Source: Burkholderiaceae bacterium
GTDB lineage: Bacteria > Pseudomonadota > Gammaproteobacteria > Burkholderiales > Burkholderiaceae
DNA: 14,760 nucleotides
Reading direction: 5' to 3'
NCBI GenBank assembly: GCA_030151165.1
Contig: JASLEM010000564.1
Coordinates: 1-14,760 of the forward strand
Positions 1 to 7,292 of this stretch are shown here, piece after piece (position 1 is the stretch's first letter; each line of letters begins with the position of its first letter). Below the pieces are notes generated by a model that did no database searches, was not told where the DNA came from, and saw only the letters and a list, made by a program, of their open reading frames with translations. Both the position numbers and the translations under genes were made by a program.

Positions 1-107
1 GGCAGCAGCGCGCTCTGGTAGTTGACGTCGAGCATGCGCGCGGTGTTCTCGGCGCGCTCCATGTAGCGCGACATCCAGAACAGGTGGTCGGCGGTGCGGG
101 AAAGCAT
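1..107 (-). CDS. Alpha-E domain protein (DUF403), N-terminal part only
   Basis: Only the first 35 codons are inside the window; the gene continues past position 1. The visible protein begins MLSRTADHLFWMSRYMERAE, which is the characteristic opening of alpha-E (DUF403) proteins. These are all-helical proteins almost always encoded next to a circularly permuted ATP-grasp gene, as here. The start is well supported: GGAGA lies 9 bases upstream, and the gap to the preceding stop is only 14 bases, so the two genes are very probably co-transcribed. Alpha-E proteins have no settled biochemical function. Comparative genomics places them with ATP-grasp, transglutaminase-like and sometimes proteasome-like proteins in a predicted peptide-modifying system. 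Whether a transglutaminase gene follows cannot be seen here. Confidence 0.88.
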   Translation of the reverse strand, partial: MLSRTADHLFWMSRYMERAENTARMLDVNYQSALL

Positions 108-116
108 CGGTGCGGG

Positions 117-121
117 TCTCC
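117..121 (-). promoter_or_regulatory. Ribosome-binding site of the alpha-E gene
   Basis: GGAGA on the minus strand, 9 bases before the ATG at 107 and just after the ATP-grasp stop codon at 122-124. It fixes the alpha-E start and argues for one transcript covering both genes. Confidence 0.7.
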
Positions 122-1672
122 TCAGGCCGATTCGGATTGCGATGTCGACGACGACTGCGTCTGCGACTGGCTCTGCGACGACCCCGGCGCCGCCCCGGCC
201 GCCTCGCCCGGTGCATGGCCGCGGCCGTTGCCGTTCGTCGGCGCCTCGAGCACCCAGGTGTCCTTGGTGCCGCCGCCCTGGCTGCTGTTGACGACCAGCG
301 ACCCCTCCTTCAACGCGACGCGCGTCAGCCCGCCCGGCACGATCTGCACCGTCTTGCCCGAGAGCACGAACGGGCGCAGGTCGATGTGGCGCGGCGCGAT
401 GCCGGACTCGACGTAGGTCGGGCACGTCGACAGGCTCAGCGTGGGCTGGGCGATGTAGTTGGTCGGGTTGGCGACGAGCTGCGCGCGGAAGGCCTCGATC
501 TCGGCCTTCGTCGCCGCCGGGCCGACCAGCATGCCGTAGCCGCCCGCGCCGTGCACCTCCTTCACGACGAGGTCGCCGAGGTTCGCGAGCACGTGCGACA
601 GCTCCTTCGGATCGCGGCACTGGTACGTGGGCACGTTGTTCAGGATCGGCTGCTCGCCGAGGTAGAACTCGATCATCTTCGGCACGTACGGATAGATCGA
701 CTTGTCGTCGGCCACGCCGGTGCCGATCGCGTTCGACAGCGTGACGTTGCCGGCGCGATAGGCGCGCAGCAGGCCGGCGCAACCGAGCGTGGAGTCCTTG
801 CGGAAGACCTCGGGGTCGAGGAAGTCGTCGTCGAGGCGGCGATAGATCACGTCGACGCGCTTGGGGCCCTGCGTCGTGCGCATGAAGACGTAGTCGTCCT
901 TGACGAACAGATCCTGCCCTTCGACGAGCTCGACGCCCATCTGCTGCGCCAGGAACGCGTGCTCGAAGTAGGCCGAGTTGTACATGCCCGGCGTCAGCAC
1001 GACGACGGTCGGGTCGTTGCTGCCGCCCGGGCCGACGCTGCGCAGGGTCTCGAGCAGCAGGTCGGGGTAGTGCGCGACCGGCGCCACGGAATGCATCGAG
1101 AACAGCTCGGGAAAGAGCCGCATCATCATCTTGCGGTTCTCGAGCATGTACGAGACGCCGCTGGGCACGCGCAGGTTGTCCTCGAGCACGTAGTAGCTGC
1201 CGGAGCCGTCGGCGTTCCCGGCGCGCACGATGTCGATGCCGGCGATGTGCGAGTAGACGTCGCCGGGCACGTTGACGCCGACCATCTCCTTGCGGAACTG
1301 CGCGTTGTTCATCACCTGGTCGGCGGGGACGATGCCGGCCTTGATGATCTCCTGGTCGTGGTAGACGTCGTGGATGAAGCGGTTGAGCGCGATGACGCGC
1401 TGGCGCAGGCCCTTCTCCATCTCGCGCCACTCGGTCGACGGGATCACGCGCGGGATCTGGTCGAACGGGATCAGGCGCTCGGTGCCTTCGCCCGCGTCCT
1501 TGTCGCCGTAGACCGCGAACGTGATGCCCACGCGCCGGAAGATCACCTCGGCCTCGTTGCGCCGGTCGCGCATCAGGTCGGCCGGCTGGCGCTCCAGCCA
1601 GCGTGCGTAGTCTTGGTAATGCGCACGCACCGATTGGTCGGCGGCGTGCATTTCATCGAAGGACGAATTCAT
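122..1672 (-). CDS. Circularly permuted type 2 ATP-grasp protein (DUF404/DUF407)
   Basis: A 516-residue protein, normal length for the circularly permuted ATP-grasp family, predicted to ligate an amine or peptide to a carboxylate using ATP; the substrate is unknown. Hallmarks in own numbering are YVLEDNLRVPSGVSYMLENR (161-180), GVELVEGQDL (246-255), VHGAGGYGMLVGP (373-385), RHIDLRPFVL (428-437) and VNSSQGGGTKDTWVL (461-475), spanning the family's nucleotide- and metal-binding elements. The last 20 residues are almost only Ser, Gln and Thr, a low-complexity tail. The chosen start, MNSSFDEM, matches the usual family N-terminus and has GGAGAAG 12 bases upstream. It is followed by the alpha-E gene after 14 bases. 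The same frame is open upstream into comEC with no stop, so a fused product is possible. The family call is secure; an independent start is likely but unproven. Confidence 0.9.
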   Translation of the reverse strand: MNSSFDEMHAADQSVRAHYQDYARWLERQPADLMRDRRNEAEVIFRRVGITFAVYGDKDAGEGTERLIPFDQIPRVIPSTEWREMEKGLRQRVIALNRFIHDVYHDQEIIKAGIVPADQVMNNAQFRKEMVGVNVPGDVYSHIAGIDIVRAGNADGSGSYYVLEDNLRVPSGVSYMLENRKMMMRLFPELFSMHSVAPVAHYPDLLLETLRSVGPGGSNDPTVVVLTPGMYNSAYFEHAFLAQQMGVELVEGQDLFVKDDYVFMRTTQGPKRVDVIYRRLDDDFLDPEVFRKDSTLGCAGLLRAYRAGNVTLSNAIGTGVADDKSIYPYVPKMIEFYLGEQPILNNVPTYQCRDPKELSHVLANLGDLVVKEVHGAGGYGMLVGPAATKAEIEAFRAQLVANPTNYIAQPTLSLSTCPTYVESGIAPRHIDLRPFVLSGKTVQIVPGGLTRVALKEGSLVVNSSQGGGTKDTWVLEAPTNGNGRGHAPGEAAGAAPGSSQSQSQTQSSSTSQSESA

Positions 1673-4666
1673 GGCGAGCTTGAGCTTCTCCGCTAGCGCC
1701 GCGCCGCGCGGCGTTCCAGGTGATGGGTTAGCAACATCCGCTCCAGCGCGAGCAGAGGCCGATTCGACCGCGATCCGCGCGGGAGTCAGCGTTTCCGACG
1801 TTCCCTGCCAGCCCCAGTATCGACGACGCACCGCCCGCGTGCAATGAGCTTCGCCGTTGCTCCAGACCCACGCACCACAATGGTCGGTGCGCACCACCGG
1901 GATGCCGTGCGCCCGGTAGCGCGCGACCACGTCCGGCGCCGGATGGCCGTAGCGGCTGCGGTAGCCGACCTGGATGACCGCCACGCGCGGCCGCACCGCG
2001 TCGAGGAACGCGTCGGTGGAGGACGTGCGGCTGCCGTGATGCGGCACGACGAGGACGTCGCTGCGCAACGTGGCGAGGTCGGCCGTGGCGGCCGCCGCAT
2101 CGACGGCCCCGCTGTCGACGCCCGCTCCCGCCGACGGCGCCGCGAGGCGGCGAGCCCGGGCCGCCTGCGTCGCGCGGGCGACGAGCGCGGCCTCCTGCGG
2201 CGCCTCGACGTCGCCGGTCAGCAGCGCGCTGCGGCCCTCGGCGTCGACGACGCGCAGCACGCAGCTGATCGAGTTCGTCTTCGCGCCGCCGCGGTAGTCC
2301 GACGCCAGCGGATGCAGCACCGCGAAGCGCACGCCGTCCCACGCCCAGGCCTGCCCGGCCGCGCACGCGGTGTGCGGGATCGCGTTGGCGCGCAGCGGGT
2401 TGCGCGCGTCGAGCGAGCTGCGCAGCGCCAGCACGGGCAGGCGGTCGATCAGGGACTGCGCGCCGCCGACGTGATCGGCGTCCGCATGGCTGAGCATCAG
2501 CGTGTCGATCCGCGGTTCGCCGCGCGCCTGGAGCAGCGGCAGCAGCATGCGGCGGCCGGCGTCGTTGTCGTCGCCGAAGCGCGGGCCGGTGTCGAACAGC
2601 AGCAGGTGCGCGTGCGTGCGGACGAGCACCGCCGTGCCCTGGCCGATGTCCGCGGCGACCAGCTCGAAGCGCCCCGCCGGCGGCCGCGCGACGAAGGGCG
2701 CCACGAGCGGCAGCAGCATCGGCAGGCCGAGCAGGCGTACGCGACGGGGTATCGGCAGCATCAGCAGCGCGCCGCCCACGAGTCCGGCGGCCAGCCCCCA
2801 TGTCGGCCCGGAAGCCACATGCACGCTCGCGAGCGGCAAGCGGCTCAACGCGGCGAGGAACCACAGCAGCGGCCGCAGCGCGAGCGCGGCGAGCTGCCAC
2901 AGCACGGGGACGGCGACGCCCAGCAGCGCGAGCGGCGTCACCACCAGCGTGACCCAGGGCTCGGCGACGAGGTTGGACAGCAGCCCGACCAGCGACACCT
3001 GCTGGAACGCCACCAGCGTGAGCGGCGCCAGCCCGATGCTCGCGACGACCTGCGCACGCACGCCGCCGCGCAACAGGCCCGCCAGCGCCGCGCCCGCCCG
3101 CGCCACGAGCGCGCTCGCGCGGGCGAGGACGGATGCGATCACGCGACGCCATCGACGCGCTCGGCCGGCGTCGCGCGCGCTAGCCAGGGCGTCGGCGGCG
3201 AGCGCGGCGGCGGCATCGTCCGCATCGCGCGTCGCCGCGCGCCCTTCGCCGACGTTCGGGCCAGGCTTCGCGACGCGCGCAGGCTCCGACATCATCAGCA
3301 GCCCGACGGCCGCGAACGACAGCCAGAAGCCCGGCTGCAGCAAGGCCCACGGGTCGAGCAGCGTGACCGGCACCATGGCCGCGAGCGCCACCAGCGTGGC
3401 GGGCCAGTTCAGGCCCGCGCTGCGCAGCGCGGCCGTCGCGGCGAGCATCACCACCGTGCGCTGCGCGGGCACGCCCCAGCCGGCGAGCAGGGCGTAGAGC
3501 CAGGCGACCGCGACGCCGCCCCAGCGCATCGCGACCGGCGTCGCGACACGCAGCGCCGCGCGTTCGGAGCGGCGCCACAGCGCGCCGACGGCGCGGCCGC
3601 CGAGCCAGCCGAGCATGGTGATGTGCAAGCCTGAAATCGACATCAGGTGGGCGACGCCTGCGTTTCGGAAGACTTCCCAGCCGGGGCCATCGATCGCCGC
3701 CTGGTCCCCCACCGCCAACGCCGCCAGCGCCCCGGCCGCCTGCGGATTGCTGACGCCCTCGCCACCGCTCAGCAGGAGGCGGTCGCGCACCCATTGCCGC
3801 AGGTTCTCGATCGGCGCCCAGCCGGTCGACAGCAGCACGCCGTTGCCATGCACGACGCCGGTCGCGCGCAGGCCCTGGTCGAACAGCCACAGCTCGGAGT
3901 CGAAGCCGTCGGGGTTCATCGCGCCGTGCGGCAGCCGCAGGCGCACCGGCACGCGCCAGCGCTGCCCCGCGCGCAGCGGCGCGGGCGTGCCGGCGACGGC
4001 GCGATCGTCGCGCGGGTTGCGGCTCCAGGCGAGCCACACGCGGGACGGCACCTGCGGGGTCGCGCCGGCAGGCGGGTCGGGGCGCGTGTCGTCGGGCGGC
4101 ACCGTATCGTCCGCATCGTCAGAATCCGGCTCGGGATCCGCCGATGTCGCGGCCCGCGAAGCGCTCGCCATCGACACGGCCGAGGCCACCGTCGGCACCA
4201 GCGGGCGGCCGGCCGCGGCGTCGAGCGACGCGACGTGCTTCAGGTCACGCGCGCCCATCGGCAAGGCGCGCGCGGATTCGACGACGAACGCGAAGTGGTC
4301 GCCGTCTTCCGCGACCTGCGGCATCTCGTCGATGGTGCCGACCAGCTCGATGTCGCATCCTTCCCAGTCGGGCGCGAGCGCGTCGGCGAGGCGGACGTCG
4401 GCCCGCCACCCCGCGAACGCGAAGCCGAGCACGGCGGCGGCGAGCAGGTGCAGCGCCCGCGATGCGCCGGCCGCGCGCCACCGCAGGCCGGCCAGCACCA
4501 TCGCCAGGCCGCCGGCGAACATCAGCGGATAGACCGGACCCGGCCACAACGCGGGCTGCCGCAACTGCAGCGCGATGCCCGCGACCCACGCGAGCGCCAA
4601 CGCGGCGCGCCACCACGCGCCGGCGGCGGTGCGCGCGGCGGCAGGGGCAGCAGGCTCGCGAGTCAT
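122..4666 (-). CDS. comEC: ComEC/Rec2 DNA-uptake protein, open frame continuous with the downstream ATP-grasp gene
   Basis: ComEC forms the inner-membrane channel through which single-stranded DNA enters during natural transformation. Residues 1-250 hold N-terminal membrane segments and the soluble N-terminal domain. The competence domain contains AHLMSISGLHITMLG (339-353) and many membrane helices to about 660. A metallo-beta-lactamase domain follows (about 665-950), with HADADH (727-732), TGDV (817-820) and PHHGS (875-879). Family similarity ends at RRRYWGWQ (947-954), as expected for a full ComEC of about 950 residues. The frame then continues through 44 linker codons (955-998) into the ATP-grasp protein (999-1514) without a stop. 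Linker third positions are only about 64% G/C by hand count, unlike the genes either side. Other peculiarities are an acidic, proline-rich insert (about 165-205) and Ala/Arg-rich inserts near 465-505 and 830-865. No clear ribosome-binding site precedes the ATG. The ComEC identity is firm; whether a fused protein is made is open. Confidence 0.88.
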   Translation of the reverse strand: MTREPAAPAAARTAAGAWWRAALALAWVAGIALQLRQPALWPGPVYPLMFAGGLAMVLAGLRWRAAGASRALHLLAAAVLGFAFAGWRADVRLADALAPDWEGCDIELVGTIDEMPQVAEDGDHFAFVVESARALPMGARDLKHVASLDAAAGRPLVPTVASAVSMASASRAATSADPEPDSDDADDTVPPDDTRPDPPAGATPQVPSRVWLAWSRNPRDDRAVAGTPAPLRAGQRWRVPVRLRLPHGAMNPDGFDSELWLFDQGLRATGVVHGNGVLLSTGWAPIENLRQWVRDRLLLSGGEGVSNPQAAGALAALAVGDQAAIDGPGWEVFRNAGVAHLMSISGLHITMLGWLGGRAVGALWRRSERAALRVATPVAMRWGGVAVAWLYALLAGWGVPAQRTVVMLAATAALRSAGLNWPATLVALAAMVPVTLLDPWALLQPGFWLSFAAVGLLMMSEPARVAKPGPNVGEGRAATRDADDAAAALAADALASARDAGRARRWRRVIASVLARASALVARAGAALAGLLRGGVRAQVVASIGLAPLTLVAFQQVSLVGLLSNLVAEPWVTLVVTPLALLGVAVPVLWQLAALALRPLLWFLAALSRLPLASVHVASGPTWGLAAGLVGGALLMLPIPRRVRLLGLPMLLPLVAPFVARPPAGRFELVAADIGQGTAVLVRTHAHLLLFDTGPRFGDDNDAGRRMLLPLLQARGEPRIDTLMLSHADADHVGGAQSLIDRLPVLALRSSLDARNPLRANAIPHTACAAGQAWAWDGVRFAVLHPLASDYRGGAKTNSISCVLRVVDAEGRSALLTGDVEAPQEAALVARATQAARARRLAAPSAGAGVDSGAVDAAAATADLATLRSDVLVVPHHGSRTSSTDAFLDAVRPRVAVIQVGYRSRYGHPAPDVVARYRAHGIPVVRTDHCGAWVWSNGEAHCTRAVRRRYWGWQGTSETLTPARIAVESASARAGADVANPSPGTPRGAALAEKLKLAMNSSFDEMHAADQSVRAHYQDYARWLERQPADLMRDRRNEAEVIFRRVGITFAVYGDKDAGEGTERLIPFDQIPRVIPSTEWREMEKGLRQRVIALNRFIHDVYHDQEIIKAGIVPADQVMNNAQFRKEMVGVNVPGDVYSHIAGIDIVRAGNADGSGSYYVLEDNLRVPSGVSYMLENRKMMMRLFPELFSMHSVAPVAHYPDLLLETLRSVGPGGSNDPTVVVLTPGMYNSAYFEHAFLAQQMGVELVEGQDLFVKDDYVFMRTTQGPKRVDVIYRRLDDDFLDPEVFRKDSTLGCAGLLRAYRAGNVTLSNAIGTGVADDKSIYPYVPKMIEFYLGEQPILNNVPTYQCRDPKELSHVLANLGDLVVKEVHGAGGYGMLVGPAATKAEIEAFRAQLVANPTNYIAQPTLSLSTCPTYVESGIAPRHIDLRPFVLSGKTVQIVPGGLTRVALKEGSLVVNSSQGGGTKDTWVLEAPTNGNGRGHAPGEAAGAAPGSSQSQSQTQSSSTSQSESA
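1685..1691 (-). promoter_or_regulatory. Ribosome-binding site of the ATP-grasp gene
   Basis: GGAGAAG on the minus strand, 12 bases before the ATG at 1672. The spacing is slightly long but usable. It lies inside the open frame that continues from comEC and supports separate initiation of the ATP-grasp protein. Confidence 0.45.
1816..1844 (-). promoter_or_regulatory. Possible sigma70-type promoter at the 3' end of comEC
   Basis: On the minus strand TTGCAC (1844-1839) and GATACT (1821-1816) are separated by exactly 17 bases. The first shares TTG with the -35 consensus and the second matches four of six -10 positions. It lies in the last ComEC codons and would give a leader of roughly 135 bases before the ATP-grasp ATG. 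In DNA this GC-rich chance matches are fewer than usual, but the score is modest. Confidence 0.33.
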
Positions 4667-4702
4667 GCATCGACTGTAGGCAGGGCCGCCCGCGGCACTG
4701 CC

Positions 4703-4735
4703 GCGCCAAACCGGGCATTTCCGGGCTTTTGGCGC
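4703..4735. repeat. Inverted repeat between comEC and the acyltransferase gene
   Basis: GCGCCAAA (4703-4710) is perfectly repeated in inverse as TTTGGCGC (4728-4735), with 17 bases between. The spacer itself holds two direct copies of CCGGGC. It sits in the only divergent gap on this side of the window (4667-4915), 37 bases upstream of the comEC ATG. It could be an operator or a leader hairpin of comEC. No convincing -35/-10 pair was found in the rest of the gap in either direction. Confidence 0.35.
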
Positions 4736-4915
4736 CCCGGCGCGTCAGGGCCGGCGGAAGCGGCCGAAATGTCGCGGCAGCCGCAGGTAACATGCGGCCT
4801 CCGCGCACGTCCGTGCGCCTCGGACCGCACGTTCTCCCGCCCGCTCCCGCGCATCGCCCGACGGCGACGAGCCGGCGCGGCCCGCACGCCCGCGCGGCGC
4901 CGCCACCCGAACACC

Positions 4916-6946
4916 ATGTCCACGCCTTCCCCGACCCCGACGTCCCACCGGCTTCATCTCGCCCATCCCGGCTATCGTGCCGACATCGACGGCATGCGCG
5001 CCATCGCCGTGCTCGCCGTCGTCGCGTTCCATGCGTTCCCGATCAGCGCGCATGGCGGCTATGTCGGCGTCGACGTGTTCTTCGTCATCTCCGGCTACCT
5101 GATCTCGACGATCCTGTACGAGAGCCTGCGCACCTCGAGCTTCACGATCGGCGAGTTCTACGCGAAGCGCATCAACCGGATCTTCCCGGCGTTGGTGGTC
5201 GTGCTCGTCGCCTGCCTGCTGGCCGGGCGGTTCCTTCTCAGCACCGCGGAGTTCGCGCTGCTCGGCAAGCATGTCGCCGGCGGATCGGGCTTCGTCTCCA
5301 ACCTGCTGCTGTGGGGCGAGAGCGGCTACTTCGACGGCAGCGCCGAAGGCAAGCCGCTGCTGCACCTGTGGAGCCTCGGCATCGAGGAGCAGTTCTACAT
5401 CTTCTGGCCACTGCTGCTGTGGGCGACCTGGAAGCGCAACGTGAACCTGCTCGCCACCACGGCGGTGATCGCGCTGGCGTCTTTTGCGCTGAACGTGTAC
5501 GGCGTCGGACACGATCGCGTCGCCACCTTCTACTCGCCGCTGACGCGCTATTGGGAGCTGCTGGCGGGTGCCCTGCTCGCATGGCACGACACGCACCGCC
5601 CCGCCGCCGCATCGGCGAGCGCCGCGACGTGGCGCGTCGAGCTGCAGTCCGCGGCCGGCCTCGCGGCCATCGCGGCCGGCATCGGCATCGCGACGCAGGA
5701 CAGTGCGTTCCCGGGCTGGCTCGCGCTGCTGCCGGTGCTCGGCGCCGTGGCGGTCATCGGCGCCGGTTCGCGGGCGTGGATCAACCGCGTCGTCCTCTCG
5801 AACCGGATCGCCGTCTGGTTCGGGCTGATCAGCTTTCCGCTGTACCTGTGGCATTGGCCGCTGCTGGCGTTCTGCCACCTGCTGGACGTGCAGACCTTCC
5901 ACCCGACGCATTACCGCGCGATCCGCATCGGCCTGGTCGCGCTGAGCGTGCTGCTGGCGTGGGCCACGTACCGCGGCATCGAGCGGCCCCTGCGCTCCGG
6001 CGGACGCACACGCGCGAAGACGACGGCGCTGGTCGTCGCGATGCTCGCGTTGTTCGCAGTGGGCATGGCGATCTGGCGCACGGACGGCCATGTCTTCGGC
6101 AAGACGCCCACCCGCTTCGAGGCGCTGAACGCGCGGCAGCTCGAATGGAACGACAGCGCCAACGCGGCGTGCCGGCAGGAGACCGGACTGCAATCGCAGT
6201 TCTGCATGCTGTATGGCGCGCCGCGCGACGTCAGCGTCGCCGTGCTGGGCGATTCGACCGCCAACCACCTGGCGCCGGGCCTGGCGAAGCGCCTGGCCGG
6301 GCCGCACGACACGCTGATCGCGCTCGGCGAGGGCACCTGTCCGCCGATTCGCGGCCTGCGCGAGACCGCGCTCTGGGGCGGCGACGGCTCGTTCCTGGCG
6401 CCGGGCTGCCTGAAGACGATCGAGCGCGAATACGACTACGTCCTGGGCCATCCGGCCATCCGCACCGTCGTGCTCGGGTTCTTCGCGCACGACATCGCCA
6501 ACTGGGGACTGCCCGGCGCCGAAGGCCAGGACGATGCGCAGCGTGTCGCGACCGCCATGGCGCTCCTGGACAAGGACATCGCCGACCTGCAGCGCCACGG
6601 CAAGCAGGTCGTGGTGACCTACGATTCGCCGCTGCTCACGCTGGGGGTGGACGGCTGCCTGCGCCCGACCATCGACGGCGAGGCCCTGTGCCGGGGCATG
6701 GCGGCCTTCCGGCCCGTGGAGCCGTATGTCGCGCTGATCGACGCCCATTTCCGGGGCCGAACCGACGTCGCCGTCTTCCACCAGCTGCCGATCTTCGCGG
6801 GCATCCGCGGTGTCCCGTTCGACGCTCTCGACGACCAGGGCATCCTGCTGCTGCGCGACAACCACCACTTGAGCTACCAGGGTTCGGACGCCGCGGCGCG
6901 CGCGTTCGTCGCGCAGACCGGCGGCCTGGGCATGCCGGCGCGCTGA
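4916..6946 (+). CDS. Acyltransferase 3 / SGNH-domain O-acyltransferase (OafA/YrhL type)
   Basis: A 676-residue membrane enzyme expected to transfer acetyl or another acyl group from the cytoplasm onto an envelope glycan such as O-antigen, exopolysaccharide or peptidoglycan. Residues 17-385 form the acyltransferase-3 domain, with the RADIDGMRAIAV opening (21-32), the conserved histidine in AFHAFP (37-42), GYVGVDVFFVISGYLIS (48-64), LWSLGIEEQFYIFWP (151-165) and about ten membrane helices. Residues 390-676 are a periplasmic SGNH domain with GDS at 445-447 and a catalytic-type Asp/His in RDNHHLS (647-653). This second domain has six cysteines (419, 430, 475, 498, 581, 592) that could form three disulfides. 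The ATG was chosen because it gives the normal short N-terminus; the frame stays open far upstream but that part antisenses comEC. The ribosome-binding site is weak. The substrate cannot be told: no glycan-synthesis genes are adjacent. Confidence 0.9.
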   Translation: MSTPSPTPTSHRLHLAHPGYRADIDGMRAIAVLAVVAFHAFPISAHGGYVGVDVFFVISGYLISTILYESLRTSSFTIGEFYAKRINRIFPALVVVLVACLLAGRFLLSTAEFALLGKHVAGGSGFVSNLLLWGESGYFDGSAEGKPLLHLWSLGIEEQFYIFWPLLLWATWKRNVNLLATTAVIALASFALNVYGVGHDRVATFYSPLTRYWELLAGALLAWHDTHRPAAASASAATWRVELQSAAGLAAIAAGIGIATQDSAFPGWLALLPVLGAVAVIGAGSRAWINRVVLSNRIAVWFGLISFPLYLWHWPLLAFCHLLDVQTFHPTHYRAIRIGLVALSVLLAWATYRGIERPLRSGGRTRAKTTALVVAMLALFAVGMAIWRTDGHVFGKTPTRFEALNARQLEWNDSANAACRQETGLQSQFCMLYGAPRDVSVAVLGDSTANHLAPGLAKRLAGPHDTLIALGEGTCPPIRGLRETALWGGDGSFLAPGCLKTIEREYDYVLGHPAIRTVVLGFFAHDIANWGLPGAEGQDDAQRVATAMALLDKDIADLQRHGKQVVVTYDSPLLTLGVDGCLRPTIDGEALCRGMAAFRPVEPYVALIDAHFRGRTDVAVFHQLPIFAGIRGVPFDALDDQGILLLRDNHHLSYQGSDAAARAFVAQTGGLGMPAR

Positions 6947-6957
6947 GCCGCGCGGAC

Positions 6958-6987
6958 GCGACGCTTCGCCACGCGACGAAGCGTCGC
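6958..6987 (+). terminator. Hairpin downstream of the acyltransferase gene
   Basis: A perfect 11-base stem, GCGACGCTTCG (6958-6968) with CGAAGCGTCGC (6977-6987), and an 8-base loop, starting 11 bases after the acyltransferase stop. There is no run of T after it, so it is a terminator-like or RNA-stabilising hairpin rather than a classical intrinsic terminator. Confidence 0.5.
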
Positions 6988-7033
6988 CGCGGTGCGACCG
7001 CGCACACTGCGGCATCCGCATACGGACTCCGCC

Positions 7034-7204
7034 ATGCCGCTCACCCGCTTCCTCCGCGACGAGATCGACCCGCTCCAGCCCGAGCCGTCCCGCGCAGGCT
7101 GCGACACGCGGGGCCGCATCATCCCGCGCCGCGGCGCCGACCTGATCGACGACTTGCTGCCCGCCCAGTTGTCGGCCGACCCGCACGACGCCGGTCGGCA
7201 CTAA
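7034..7204 (+). CDS. Possible small hypothetical protein (56 residues)
   Basis: An ATG-initiated frame of 56 codons, beginning MPLTRFLRDEIDPLQPEPSR and ending with TAA. It fills most of the space between the acyltransferase hairpin and the regulator gene. In favour of coding: nearly every third position is G or C, and the composition looks like an ordinary charged soluble protein with Asp, Ile, Leu and Arg, unlike the Arg/Ala/Pro strings of wrong-frame translations nearby. Against: no good ribosome-binding site and no family recognised. No membrane segment or signal peptide is visible. Its TAA ends one base before a GTG that could start the next gene, which would allow translational coupling. 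Function unknown. Confidence 0.4.
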   Translation: MPLTRFLRDEIDPLQPEPSRAGCDTRGRIIPRRGADLIDDLLPAQLSADPHDAGRH

Positions 7205-7292
7205 AGTGCGCACGACGCCACCCCGCGGCAACGCGGCTCGCCGACGCGCCGCACCCGCCCCCGCCGCTCGAGCGCCGCACCCCGACCTCGCC

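Noticed and set aside
1728..3152. A 474-codon minus-strand frame within comEC, considered as evidence for a frameshift
   Set aside because: The ComEC motifs (HADADH, PHHGS) are all in the main frame with no break; this frame is Arg-rich and unrelated to any family.
3647..4915. Plus-strand open frame extending the acyltransferase upstream by about 420 codons
   Set aside because: It is antisense to comEC, Arg/Ala/Pro-rich, and has no family features; the acyltransferase has a natural start at 4916.
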